The translations under genes were made by a program, and so were the position numbers. The notes below the pieces were generated by a model, which searched no databases, was not told the origin of the DNA, and saw only the letters and a list, made by a program, of their open reading frames with translations. DNA of 64,000 nt from Sequoia sempervirens (lineage: Eukaryota; Streptophyta; Pinopsida; Cupressales; Cupressaceae): assembly GCA_007258455.2 (NCBI GenBank), contig VDFB02000001.1:16064322-16128321 (forward strand), read 5' to 3'. Of this stretch, positions 48,004 to 59,039 are shown piece after piece; position 1 is the stretch's first letter, and each line of letters opens with the position of its first letter.

Positions 48004-49176
48004 GTGAGTGCTATGAAACATTATTTTTCCTTGATTCTGAAACCCTTAATGTATTAATGACTGTTATGATCCCAAACAGTGAACAAGCTTATAGAATAGT
48101 GAATAGACAACTAAAACATTGAATGTAACCCATAGAACAATCATTGTACCTACTTTGTCACTTTTTAGTGGGGATTGTTGGCACTTCAATACTTTATGAT
48201 GCTTGACTATGTTTTAGGGCATTGTAATTGACCTTGTCAACATCTTGAACTTAGTGTGTTGCTTCTTTCATTGGATGATACATGTTCTTTCCTTCACAAA
48301 TATGTTGTTAACTCTTCATTATGGTTGTTGTTATTAAAAAAAAGTTTCTTTTGATATTCTTTCCGCTTTCTCTTAATGTCTTCTTGTTGTTTAGTAATGA
48401 TATTTTTTGCTCGATCCATTAAACTCATTGTTATAGCCATAAAACTCGCTGCCCTTTCACTAAACTCACTGCTACTACTACTTGTTCATTGGGCATCATT
48501 CCTTACTTATTTTTGCATACTCTTACACTATTTTCTAATAGTGAAAGGCTCTTTCTCTATTATTTATGTGACCTCTACATTCAGCCTTATTTGTTACTCC
48601 TTTACTACTGCTATGAAAGCCACAAAGAAAGACTGCATTGTTTCCTCAATGGCTGCTCTTAATGGTTGTCACATGTTGCCTTGATACATTTTTTTTCTTT
48701 GTTCTTCTTTTATATGTCATCATTGACATGGTTATGTTGAATGCATGGGGTTATGTTTTAGAGCTTTAATGCCACTATTTTTGTACATCCCAATGTATTT
48801 CACCTTCACCTTGCAGTAGTAGTAGTAGTGCTCTCATATTGCATTCTTTGTTTTTGTGCATTAGCTACCTTTTTATGTGTAACAGTGTTGTCATAACCTT
48901 ATGTGTCTAGTATGCGTCCATGGTAATGTAGTGTTTATATTTGTAGTCTTTGTATCTAATTAGCATGAAGCTAATAGTAACATTGTAAGCACTGCTATGA
49001 GTGTTGTTTTTTTAGTAAATTAGATTGATCATTGCAATTATTTTTGAAATTTTCTTTTTGCAATTATTTTAAACACACGTGCAAGTACTATTTAAGTAAG
49101 TAATGGTTTTTTTATTATGAAAACAAGGGTAATCATTACCTATGTAATATAATGTGTTTTTTCTTTCTTTTTGTAG
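48004..49176 (+). other. Intron between the tnpA-type exons
   Basis: It is bounded by GTGAGT at the donor and by TTTCTTTTTGTAG at the acceptor (49176). It holds a pyrimidine-rich tract (48240-48900) with CACTGCTACTACTACTTG-like words and a short (TAG)n run near 48818, but no gene. Confidence 0.55.
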
Positions 49177-49446
49177 AAATGTATTGATAAACTCAAAGAA
49201 GGGGATAAAGTTAGGGTGTTGGATCCGTTTGATGGTGATGTTGTGGGCATTGGGCGGATTCACTCCCTATCTATTGTACATGGATTCAACTTGAAAGGAA
49301 CAAGAGATGAAAATGTAAACATTTTAAATGTCACAAGTAACATACCCCTTGTTTATGAAGACAAAATAGATGAAGTTGTTCGTCTAAAAGAGAAAGAGGG
49401 AACCTTCACACGGTGGCCACTAAAATATTTACAAAAAATGACATAG
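49177..49446 (+). pseudogene. TNP1/En/Spm-like C-terminal domain exon (CACTA tnpA)
   Basis: This terminal exon follows a clean acceptor (TTTTTGTAG/AAATG) and stays open to TAG at 49444-49446. It contains a GDVVGIGRI strand, the family's VHG signature (SLSIVHGFNLKG), a central LNVTSNIPLVYE and a final GTFTRWPLKYL that matches the GTF..WP ending of the TNP1/En/Spm domain (Pfam Transposase_23). TnpA-type proteins bind subterminal motifs and bring the ends together. This exon is itself intact, but the rest of the gene is damaged. Confidence 0.8.
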
Positions 49447-49581
49447 TTGAACATGTTTATCATGTACTAGTTGTTAGACATCTTGGTTCACTGTTTTATG
49501 CAGTATTTTGAATGTGTTGTTCAAGGATCTTAATTATCATGGTGTATTTGAAAGAGTTGGAAACTCTTAGACAACTTTGAC

Positions 49582-49587
<6 letters not shown>

Positions 49588-49662
<75 letters not shown>
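49588..49662. repeat. (TA)n microsatellite
   Basis: Uninterrupted TA dinucleotides over about 75 bp, 140 bp after the TNP1-domain stop codon. Confidence 0.98.
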
Positions 49663-49663
<1 letters not shown>

Positions 49664-49849
49664 TTAAATTTTTATGCAGATACCTTTATTATCATGATGT
49701 TGAATCAATCTTTAATTCTATATTGCTGTAACTTGTCTCAGATATATATTATTTTTATCTACTTTATGTTTTAGCTAGTTCAAGTTTAATATTATGTTAG
49801 TTTTGCATTATAAAATTTATGGTATTTAATAAATTATTCATTTCCCATG

Positions 49850-50360
49850 ACTATATTCACTACCAATTAATGGAACCAGTAAATAAAATGAATAAATATA
49901 TGAATAAAATAATGACTAAATTAATGATTAAAGTAATGACTAAATTAATGACTAAATATATGACTAAATGACATGACTAAATAATGACTAAATATATGAC
50001 TAAAAGTAATGACTACAAATTAATGACTAAATATAAGGACTAAATTAATGACCAAATATATGACTAAATTAATGACTAAAGTAAATGGACTTAATATATC
50101 ACTAAATAAATGACCATTTAACAACAATCAAAGACTAAATATATGACTAAAAATTACATATAAATGAATAAATTAATGACTAAATCAATGACCAAATGAA
50201 TGACCAAGTTAATGACTAAAATCAATGACTACAATTGTTTAGTCATAAATTTAGTGGTGTTATAAATGACTACAAACAAACCACTAATAGTCATGTGGAC
50301 TAAAATTATTCATTTATATGCAATTTTAGTAGTTTATTTTAGTCATATATTATTGTTTTG
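49850..50360. repeat. CACTA subterminal ATGACTAAAT motif array
   Basis: Roughly 25 direct copies of ATGACTAAAT or close variants, often 10-20 bp apart, fill 49900-50230. After that the motif appears inverted (TAGTCAT, TTTAGTCATA) towards the terminus. Dense subterminal motifs are the binding sites of TnpA in En/Spm elements, and the TNP1-domain exon lies directly upstream, which supports this reading. Confidence 0.8.
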
Positions 50361-50364
50361 TACT

Positions 50365-50369
50365 TAGTG
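50365..50369 (+). repeat. Probable CACTA terminus (TAGTG)
   Basis: TTTTGTACTTAGTG ends at 50369, the expected inverted CACTA at an element's right end, just after the subterminal array. The mate at the left end was not found. Confidence 0.5.
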
Positions 50370-50379
50370 GATAATAGTA

Positions 50380-51142
50380 TAATAGCATAGACAAGGCAAG
50401 TTGAGTAGTTTGAAAAATAAGCTCTTCAAGAAATGTGGTCTCATGGTGATGGAATGTCATTCCACTCACCATGAAACCACATTTATTTGAGGCATTTTTC
50501 AAATGGCTCACTTTCTATGCTACCACATTTTCCACATGTATACCAAGCATTTTATCAAACAAATTTCACTTCCTTGCTAATTTTAGCTAAAATCCTAAAT
50601 AGGTGCTTTCCAACAAACTATGGATGCTTGAAAAATCTATCAAAGCATAGTAAGCAATAGTTATTGTGACAAGGTAGTTAGTATTTTGAAATGCTCAATA
50701 AATGTGGTTCATGGGCGTGGATGGAATGCCATTCCATCACTATGAGACCACATTTCTTTGAGGCATTTTTTAAAACAACTCACCGCCTTGTTTATACTAC
50801 CACATTTTTCATACATGTCTACCAAAGCATTTTATCAAATAGTTCACTTCCTTGCTGCTATGGCTAAAAGCCTAAATAAGGTGCTTTCCAACAAACTATG
50901 GATGCTTGGAAAAAATATATGAAAGCATAATAGTAAGAAATAGCATAGACAATCCAATGAGTAGTTTGAAAAAATTCATCGAAGAAATGCGGTCTCATGG
51001 TGATGGAATTCCATTCCATCACCATGAGACCACGTTTCTTTGAGGCATTTTTTCAAATAGCTCACTACCTTTACTATGCTACCACATTTTCCATACATGT
51101 CTACCAAATCATTTTATCAAACATTTCACTTCCTTCCTGCTA
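50380..51142. repeat. 281-bp tandem repeat, about 2.7 copies, each with a strong hairpin
   Basis: Copies start near 50382, 50663 and 50944, and the third is cut at about 51142. Shared landmarks are 'gtagtttgaaaaa', 'ttctttgaggcatttttt', 'ctaccacattttcc', 'gcattttatcaaa' and 'ggtgctttccaacaaacta'. Each copy holds an inverted repeat at 50431-50484, 50700-50755 and 50991-51031. The third is perfect, with 19-bp arms GGTCTCATGGTGATGGAAT and a 3-nt spacer. Confidence 0.93.
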
Positions 51143-51627
51143 TTGGAAATTGTGCCTCAACTTGTTGGCTTGTATCTCTGTTCAAGACTTAGCATTTGTT
51201 CCCCTTTGTTGGTATTCATTATCGGCCTATCGCCCAAAACTTGAACCTTGAAACTTAAGTCCTGGGGTTCTAAAATTTTGTAACTTGGCAACAGTGTGTT
51301 GGCCGCGAGATCACTGCAAATTCTAACCTTGGAACCTTGTCGCGGAGTTCAGAATTTTCTTAACTTCCTTACTGACCGATCTTCTTCAATGTCACGATGT
51401 TTGGTAAAATCCTAACCACTAGCTGGAGGTTGTGAAGTTTGGGATTCTCCCGACTAGGCGACATGTCTATTGAATGGTGGGACTAGTCTGCGTAGATGGT
51501 GACGACAGCGTATGGCGGTGATTTGGATGCTGATGGATGTGGGGACCACTTGGAGGTTGGGAGTTAAATATTTAAGTCTTTTCTAGGAGACTTGTTGTGA
51601 ATATTGTTGATTGCCATCTTGATTCTC
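51143..51627. other. Higher-GC non-coding fragment, possibly LTR-derived
   Basis: It breaks off the third tandem unit, contains TTATCGGCCTATCGCC near 51218 (like the ATCGG array) and a TTAAATATTTAAG promoter-like word near 51565, and runs into the assembly gap. Confidence 0.35.
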
Positions 51628-51727
51628 NNNNNNNNNNNNNNNNNNNNNNNNNNNNNNNNNNNNNNNNNNNNNNNNNNNNNNNNNNNNNNNNNNNNNNNNN
51701 NNNNNNNNNNNNNNNNNNNNNNNNNNN
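51628..51727. other. Assembly gap (100 Ns)
   Basis: Exactly 100 unknown bases, a conventional placeholder, so the true distance between the flanks is not known. Confidence 0.99.
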
Positions 51728-53089
51728 ATTTCACATGGAGACTTGTATTGTGTAAATGAATATTAGGTAGTGACTAGTCTACACTTTCTCTTTGCACAAT
51801 GATGTAGATTGGATCTGTTTGTCTAGTTTCTATAAAAAAAATGGTTCTTTATTTTTCAATTTCCCTTTTGTTTAGTTATACCTCAACAAAAGATAAAAGT
51901 AAGACAATTACTTAATGAGATTTTTTAGCAACCTATACCTAGCCTACATGGCTAGCCTACTTTGGGAATTGTTCAAAATAAGTTTGACCTTATTATATGG
52001 GTATTGCTTGCAACAGAGGAAGATATTTGTATACAATTCATAGCATAATAGATCAAATACAATAATTGCTAAATAAATGTAAACACAAGACACCTTTTTT
52101 AGAATTGATAGTGCCCACTATTATTTTCTCTTTCAGATGGCTATACATGTCTTTGGACCAACAAACCATTGCCTTATAAGGGAGGTTATATTTCATAAAA
52201 TTTGATTCAATTTTATATTCATTTGATTTATGCAAAGTAGATCTAACAACAACAAAAATTCCAAGTGCTACTGTGCATAAAGAACTCTATCAAATTTTCT
52301 TGTTGTCTCTGTCCAACAATTTTTTCCGCTCTAAAGAAGTCATTTAATTGTAATTTTTGGTTTAAACAAGCACTTTCCTCCATTATGAACAACATAAATA
52401 TTTACCACTATGAAATCTTAATATCCAATGAAAGTGAAGATTTGGATAAATGAAAAAAATTCTAACTACATTCTTAGCTTCTTGTGTCCAATCTCCTCAC
52501 ATTTCGAAGATTTCTATTTCACCCCATCTTGGGTTTCATTGGGCAGACTTGAAATCTCACATTATTTCTTCTCATTCAAATAGATAAGAGGTTTTACTTA
52601 ATTAAAATTGGTATGCATTGCATATCATAGATTTTTTATAGTTCCTTCACTGACTATAAATAAGAGTGTGGAAATCATTTTATTTGTTTACGAACTCCAT
52701 TTCTTGACAGAAGAAAGTAAATTTACAAAATATGGAAAACAAAATGCCTTGGAAGAAGTTGTGTTGAAAAAATTGAACACTACGAATAAATTAATGTATG
52801 TAAACCATCTTAACCTTGGAAAAAATTTAAATTAATTTATATTTTTGCTTAACTAAACCATATGTGTTGTTCACTACTGTGTACAATAAAATAGCATAGA
52901 AGAAAGGGAGCTTAAATACAAAGAAATAGACATGGATGCTTATTAAGAATCAAAGACACAAATATATTGACAATACAACACTGTTTGCCAATGTGTTTAC
53001 ATGGCACATAGTTATAGAAATAAATTTGAGTCACAAAACCTACAATTTTTTAGGTTATTTGGGCTCTTATCATACTTGAAATGATTGGT
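51728..53089. other. No gene seen
   Basis: AT-rich DNA with short unrelated openings only. Confidence 0.5.
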
Positions 53090-54530
53090 AGGTCTAAACA
53101 TCCAAATTTGACCACTCTCATATGGTCAAATTTGTCCTCTTTATTCGTCTACTTCATCGACATTAATTCAATAACTTATTTAATTAATATTTCCCCTTTC
53201 CCTAAGGTTCCTAAAGTATTTAATTTTACAATTAAATACTTTACCCTTCATCCTTTTCTCTAAATTAAATAAATACATCACTTTATTTAATTTGGTCATT
53301 TAGTCATTTGGAATTTAAATCAATTTTAAATTCCTCTCTTTTCTCTCGTCACATCCTCCATAACCCTCTCTCTAATCTAGATTAGCTTAATTAATCCATG
53401 ATTAGATGTGCATTACCTTTAATCAGGATTAATGTCACATCCTCCATATTTGGCCACTTGTCTCTAATCCCTCATTAATCTTCTTAATCACCTATTTTCA
53501 CAACCTTAATCTAATCACATGCCATCTTTGGCATGCACTCCAAGTCAACCTTTCATAAGTACTTTCCCTTTTAAGCCTTGACCTCTTCCCCATGTGAATT
53601 TAAAATTCACATTTATTCATTCAATGCATTTCTTTTCCCCATGCAAGTTGTTGGGAAATTCTAAATTCTCCCACTTGTCACATCAGTCACATGGGACAAA
53701 GGCTTCCTTTATAAGGGCCTTGTCTTATCCATAAGGTACTTTTCAACCTCCTTTATAAAGACCTTATCTTATCCACAAGGTGCTTCTCATTATGTGAATT
53801 TAAAATTCACATTTATTATCCCAACCACTTTTCCCTTTCAATCATGTGAATTTAAAATTCACATTTATTCCTCCAACAACTTCTCTCTTCCCCATGAGAA
53901 TGTGTGAGAAATTCTAAAATTCCTCACATGTCAAAATCTTTCCCACATATTGACAATAAGTTCCTTTTTGAGGAAATTTTCTCCCCATCCCAAGGTACTT
54001 ACAAGTACCTCCACCTCACATGTCCTTTTTCCAACTCATTTGTCTTTGTAACACCTCATCCTCCACATGGCAAGATGTGAGGGCTTGTGAGTCCTCAACT
54101 CACCATAACCCTTCATCTTGCCCATGTTGGTAAAATCTTGACCATTCATTTCTCTAGATATTCTTCCCTTAAAATGGAAGGTTTTCTCTCAATTCATTCA
54201 TTCATCACATTCAAGCTCAAGCATTCAAGCACTCATACTCAAGAATTTTGCAAGCAATTTAATATCCTCCATTGTTGCATGTTTCAAGCTCTCATCACTT
54301 GCATTTACATTCATCAATCAAAATACTCAAATAGCTCATTGCATCCATTATCTCATCTAGATCATTTTGCATCCATTTTTAGTCCATTTTCCATCAAGAA
54401 GCACACATATTATCAACTATCAAAGGTCCAACCAAGGAGCAAATCATACAAGGTATAAATCTATTTTTCATCTTTATTTTGTTTGAGTTTAACATAGCCC
54501 AATCTTGAGGTGTTGAAGTGTTATTTTCTT
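53090..54530 (+). mobile_element. Palindrome-rich LTR-like repeat, copy B
   Basis: It aligns along its length with 17164-18560, from AAACATCCAAATTTGACC to the tail containing 'cttgaggtgttg'. It keeps the repeated palindrome and the GAGGGCTTGTGAGTCCTCAA element. Between the palindromes it has an extra CTTTATAAGGGCCTTGTC / CTTTATAAAGACCTTATC pair. The AAGGTATAAATC near 54450 is not at the promoter position of copy A. The 123-codon opening at 54087-54458 is not gene-like. Confidence 0.65.
53592..53864. repeat. Three copies of a 21-bp inverted repeat (ATGTGAATT-TAA-AATTCACAT)
   Basis: Perfect 9-bp arms occur at 53592-53612, 53792-53812 and 53844-53864. The arms are identical to those in copy A, but the spacer is TAA instead of TTT in all three. 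A longer imperfect stem (TGTGAGAAATT / AATTCCTCACA) follows near 53900-53930. Confidence 0.9.
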
Positions 54531-55892
54531 CTTTTTCTTTTTATTGTGCATCTTCTAGAATAGGTAAATAATGTTGCTCACTATAGGCAAGCAATCAAAT
54601 TATATATTTAAGTAGGATAGGTTGTTGTACAATGTCAAACACCCTCATAGAATGGGTGGAAGTTAAATTCATGTTGTAATGTTGAACTCTTGCAATCCTA
54701 CATATAGAGCGAAGTGTTCTGAGATTGCACCAATCATTATGACAACGGTATACATATCAATATTTTTTATCTTAAAAGATGGTTGTAATGTGGAAAAAAT
54801 ATCTTGTGTTGTATCCAGGTGATGTGAAGCTCTATAATAAAGAATACAAGTCTTTGTAGTAGGTAAAACAATTGTAATAATTGTCTTTCCCTTTCCTTTA
54901 TTACTCAAAGCTCTTTAAACTCGAAGATCTTTAAATTTGGTAAGCTAAAAACCCCTCTTTCCATTCCATTATTTAATTGAATCAACTGAATACAATTGAA
55001 CCCAATCCTATTTATGAGGATTGAGAATGTAAACGTAGTTACATATCACATACATACAACAATAAGCATGCTAGAGCAAGAAAATAACTGAAAGAAATGT
55101 ATCATATGGCTAGTTGGTAGAAACTCATACTGCATATGACTATGTGTGTCAAGGGTTTCCCATTGGTCTTGGAATCTTAAGCCCAATGCCATTCACACAA
55201 GGAAAATTTATAGATAAGTTAATTATACAAGTAGAGAGTATAATTACACATCACATACATATGACAAATAAGCATACTAGAGCAAGAAAAGAATTGAAAG
55301 AAATGCATCTTGTGGGGATACTTGATAGAGACTCGCTAAAAGAAGTTATATGTAAAGGACAACACACCAAGCAACTAATATGGTATGTTTAGACAATAAA
55401 TTTCCATTTCAATGGCTCTCTACCCTTTCTATTTCTACTTGAGAGATTGACAACATGCCCTAGAGTCCATCATGGTAGTTAAAAATACAATATTATCCTA
55501 AATCTTACTCCACATAACTCATCAATCCTACTTGTTATTTACAGTGACAACAAAGAATATCAAATAGTTTATCATCTTAAATGAAAAAGGCTATACTGCT
55601 TTTCTAATCCTACATAAATTTAAACTAAGTTCCATAAGGATATCCTCTAGAAGAGGAACCTTTTATAATTTATTGTACAACAACTTCTATTTGACATAAA
55701 TTATCACACAACATGAGAGGCTCAACTCTAAGAAGAAAATTATATATGTATACTTACAAAAAGACAAGAAAAATGCCCACAAACAGATCTAGCAGTTCCC
55801 AATTTCTTACTTGAATAAAATTTAAATGATACTTAAGTTCTCAAAGGGCACTTGTATGTATTTGGCCACTGAAAGGATGGTAATGATAGTGA
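54531..55892. other. No recognised gene; contains a partial duplication at about 55025-55315
   Basis: The words 'cacatacata', 'caataagcatgctagagcaagaaaa' and 'ctgaaagaaatg' at 55040-55100 recur in altered form at 55250-55310, a tandem duplication of about 210 bp. The plus-strand 92-codon opening at 55114-55392 includes one copy and matches no family I know. Confidence 0.45.
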
Positions 55893-56261
55893 TTAAGAAG
55901 TGACACCTTCATCCATGTTAAATATTTGATCAAGTTGCTCAATTTCCTTCAAAATTTTGACAACTTCAAGCATGAATGGGTGCTTCCTTGGATCTTCAGA
56001 TGTGCACAATCCTGATATGTGCAACACTTGTACCATTTGAGACTTCCAAGATCCATTATAAATGAAGGGATTTGGGGTCTCTTCTACAATACCCATCTTG
56101 GTCATATTTGACACCCATCCAACAAGATTGCCACCTTCTACTTCTTTGAAGTCTATACCTGTAGTTTCTTTACTTGTCAGCAACTCCAAAAAAATGACAC
56201 CATAGCTATATACATCTCTCTTGGTTGTTACTTTCCAATTTTTTCCATACTCTGGAGGAAT
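55893..56261 (-). pseudogene. Receptor-like protein kinase, C-terminal fragment
   Basis: The minus-strand frame opens at kinase subdomain VIII (IPPEYGKNWKVTTK), continues through subdomain IX (RDVYSYGVIFLELLTSKE) and ends with LCTSEDPRKHPFMLEVVKIL and a short tail stopping at 55893. This matches the last 120 or so residues of leucine-rich-repeat receptor kinases of the plant LRR-RLK family (PPEYG, DVYSYGV.LLELLTGK, CTS.DP..RPTM.EVV). The catalytic HRD and DFG motifs, ATP-binding lobe, membrane segment and LRRs are absent. It is joined directly to a PPR fragment, so it is a captured gene piece and not an active kinase. Confidence 0.88.
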
Positions 56262-56475
56262 CTAATAGAAGAATGTGTTGGGAAACACACTCTCTTAGCT
56301 TTACATTTCTATGTACTTTGTAAGAATTGAGAAATCCTCCCCAGATGCAGGCATCAGGTTCCAATTGCATCTTATTGATGAATTTGTATGCTTCATTTAG
56401 GTGGCTAGCTTAGACAAGAAGGTCTACCATATAGGCACAATGTTCCACAGTGAAGAATTTCATGAATGCCCAACA
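56257..56475 (-). pseudogene. PPR protein (PLS class, E domain) fragment
   Basis: The minus strand reads VEHCAYMVDLLV, stop, ASHLNEAYKFINKMQLEPDA, CIWGGFLNSYKVHRNVKLRE and CVSQHILLLDS. This matches the end of the PPR array and the E motif of plant organelle RNA-editing proteins (EHYACMVDLLGRAG.L.EAY.FI..MP.EPDA..WGALL.AC..H.N.ELGE..A..LLELDP). One stop replaces the conserved Arg of LLGRAG. The fragment ends abruptly at the Leu-Asp-Pro position, where the kinase fragment begins. Such proteins usually act in mitochondria or plastids. This piece lacks any start. Confidence 0.9.
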
Positions 56476-58639
56476 AGGCATTAAAAGTAGAGGAATTTTA
56501 TTTTATATTATAGTGAAAATTCCATTGAAATTGTAAGCAATTGACTAAAGGGCCATAAAACCTCATTCTACATTTAAAAATAGCCCAACCCACAAGAAAA
56601 TACATATCCTAATCCTTTCCTTGCAGTAATACAAAAAAGTGATTGAATACTTACCCATAAAAGATTGGGAAGAAATAAAAATATCAAAAGAATCATAAGC
56701 GAAGAGGAGAAGCAAGAAAATCTAAAACCACAACAAAGAAAAGGTAATCTAATGAAATAAGCCCCAAAAATCTAGAAATATTTCCTCTTCAATACCAAGA
56801 TGTTTTTCTAAAAACAAAAGTGTTCTAGAATGAAATAAAACACAACAAAAATAAACCCATCGCGTACAGATTCTATAAAAGAAAAGACTCGCCGTGGCAA
56901 GTAACTTTCCTTAAGATTTTGTGCAATTTTTGGTGTGTTGTCAACATGCTGATGAGGAAAAATAAAAGGATTCACAGAAAAACTATTACAAAACCTTACA
57001 CCATAGTAGAAATTTAATAAAAATGAGAAAAAAAACCAATCTTCCTATATAATAGGTAGTCTTCAGGTCACTGCATGCAATGGATGATTAATCATGAAGA
57101 CTATTAAGATATATGGGTATTACATGAGAAATCCAATTTGAAATGGTGGTGCTATTAAGATAAGATTGCAGTGATTATATTAGATTACATTGTAGAAGAG
57201 ATAAGGATGAAACTGAATCATATCAAATCAATGTGGGCCTAGTTGATGTGAAACAAACTAGGAGTCAAAATTTGTATTCAAGAGTGAGAACTGTTCAAAA
57301 ATATTTTTTTAGCATGCACAATTCCAATGGGATATGCCCACAATATATAGCCTATCGACTAATAATAAAATATGGATTTGTGAGTGGAGGGGTCACACCA
57401 AGGTGAGAAGGAAGATCCACACCAAGATTCAAAGTGTGAAGGACACCTTAATATCATAAGGACCATTGTGCCATATTAGAAGAAATGCAATAATTATAGA
57501 TTTGTCAAGTGAAAGGAAGGTTGTGTGGGAAAATCACAAAGAGGGGATGTGGAGAAAAATTTTGAGAAGGGGCTTAGGAAATAGCTGCCAAAGGAATTTG
57601 TAGTTAAGACTATGAATTATGGTTCACACCTCATAAGGAGAATGAGGTAATCTAAAAGTTGAAGGAAATAGAAATTGGCACCAACTGCTAAGCATTGGGG
57701 AAGACAAAGCATGGAATTTAGGAAGACAGATGGCTACAAGTGAAGGTAAATAGTGTATGGAGGCATAGTGAAAAGTGGAGAGAGATTGGTGTTATGAAAG
57801 AGGTACCGAGTAAATGACCAAACGAAGCAACATAGTGATAAATGGTAAATAAATCATATAAAATAAATTATTGCTAGCATGTGAATGTGGATGGCTGGTA
57901 ACATGGGAAGAAAATTTTAGAGAAAGGCAAGCCACATAGTTATGATGAGTTGTAGATTGAGTTGTCATAGGTACATAAAATAGGAAGGGTTGTGCATGCA
58001 TTAAGAAATCAAATTTGAAAATTTTAGATTAGAGAAGCTTGAGTTGTGACTAGGAAGTGGTTGTTGGTAGAGATGCAGAGTGTATGTAGAGAAAATCCTA
58101 GCATGGGAAGAAAAGAATAAATTTTAAGCAGAGAATGAAAGCTAGCTGCACATCATCTGAGTGAAGCTAGATAGGAGCATACCATATGCAAATATGCAAG
58201 TTGTGTGGAATGTGAGAAGATGGGGAATTAAAAACTAAACATGTAAATTGTAAACATTCTATTATTAATATACTATGAAATTAGATATTATTGGATTGTC
58301 ATTGGATTTTCTTTCCATTCAAGTTTTTTTGTATTATTCTTTAATTGAAAAATGGAATTGTTAAATTAAAGTTATTGTTTAGTTGTGAGATTAGAAGGGT
58401 GTAATTTTCCATCTCCACCAAATGGTTTTAGGGCCCATGATCCTAAGCATGTGGACAGACCACCAAACATGAGGGAGTCTACACCAAGACTTGAGGGTGG
58501 AATTGTGTGAACAAATCATTGATCATGAGGTAGTTTCCACATAAAAGGGTGTGTGAACTAGTAGATTTGTATGAGAGTCTCAAGAGAATTGTTGCAGGTG
58601 TGTGAGTCTTGAGTAATTGAGAACTAAGAGGGACAAGCC
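56476..58639. other. No recognisable gene in about 2.2 kb
   Basis: A-rich, then G/A-rich (57350-58250) non-coding sequence with no motif that I can assign. It may be old repeat DNA. Confidence 0.4.
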
Positions 58640-58942
58640 ATGGAAAAAGAGGGGTAGGGCCACATAAGTGGTTTACAATTTTATGGAGGAAGTAAAAATG
58701 CATTTTGGGCGCTTGAACAAATTTAAGGGGTTCGCTTGAACTGATTGGTTCTAGTGAAACCTTAAATGTATTCGATCAAACCATATGGTTTGAGTGAACC
58801 CCATAGTTCGCTCGAACCTATGAAATACATTTTTTTAATAATAAAAAAAGGGGTTTGAATGAAAAGGGGCTCACTCAAACCCCCAAATTAGGTCTTTTTA
58901 AAGAAAATGATTGTTATTGTCAGTTTCAACAATCATTTTCAT
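58640..58942. repeat. GGTTCGAnTGAACC motif module, copy 1
   Basis: It starts with GCCACATAAGTGGTTTACAA and GGAGGAAG. It then has about eight variants of GGTTCGCTTGAAC, GGTTTGAGTGAACC, GTTCGCTCGAACC and GTTTGAATGAA in 200 bp. A 13-bp perfect hairpin (58903-58940) follows. It is homologous to 62255-62560, with the same orientation and the same leading block. Confidence 0.8.
58903..58940. repeat. Hairpin with 13-bp perfect arms
   Basis: GAAAATGATTGTT and AACAATCATTTTC are exact complements around a 12-nt loop, just downstream of the GGTTCGAnTGAACC module. Confidence 0.9.
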
Positions 58943-59039
58943 GTGCATATGTAGTGGCGAACTCCTGGGTGAACCTCCTAGTGAACTCACCACCTTGAGC
59001 GACAGTGCATCACCCTCTAGTGCTACATCCTCCACAGTG

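Larger units (their letters stand above)
35578..50369 (+). mobile_element. Decayed CACTA (En/Spm) DNA transposon with a nested element
   Basis: In plus orientation the parts occur in typical CACTA order: tnp2-type transposase relic (35578-38862), tnpA-type exons (40459-40863, 47660-48003, 49177-49446, the last with the TNP1/En/Spm domain), a dense short-motif subterminal array (49850-50300) and a TAGTG end (50365-50369). About 41.0-47.4 kb looks like a later insertion, because it carries an unrelated minus-strand frame. I could not find a matching CACTA 5' terminus upstream of 35578, so the left boundary is unknown. All coding parts are broken, so the copy cannot move on its own. Confidence 0.8.

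Noticed and set aside
49577..49774. Tyr-Ile repeat frame
   Set aside because: Translation of the (TA)n microsatellite.
54087..54458. 123-codon plus-strand frame in repeat copy B
   Set aside because: It is not preserved in copy A of the same repeat, and composition (Ser/His/Phe) reflects C/T-rich DNA.
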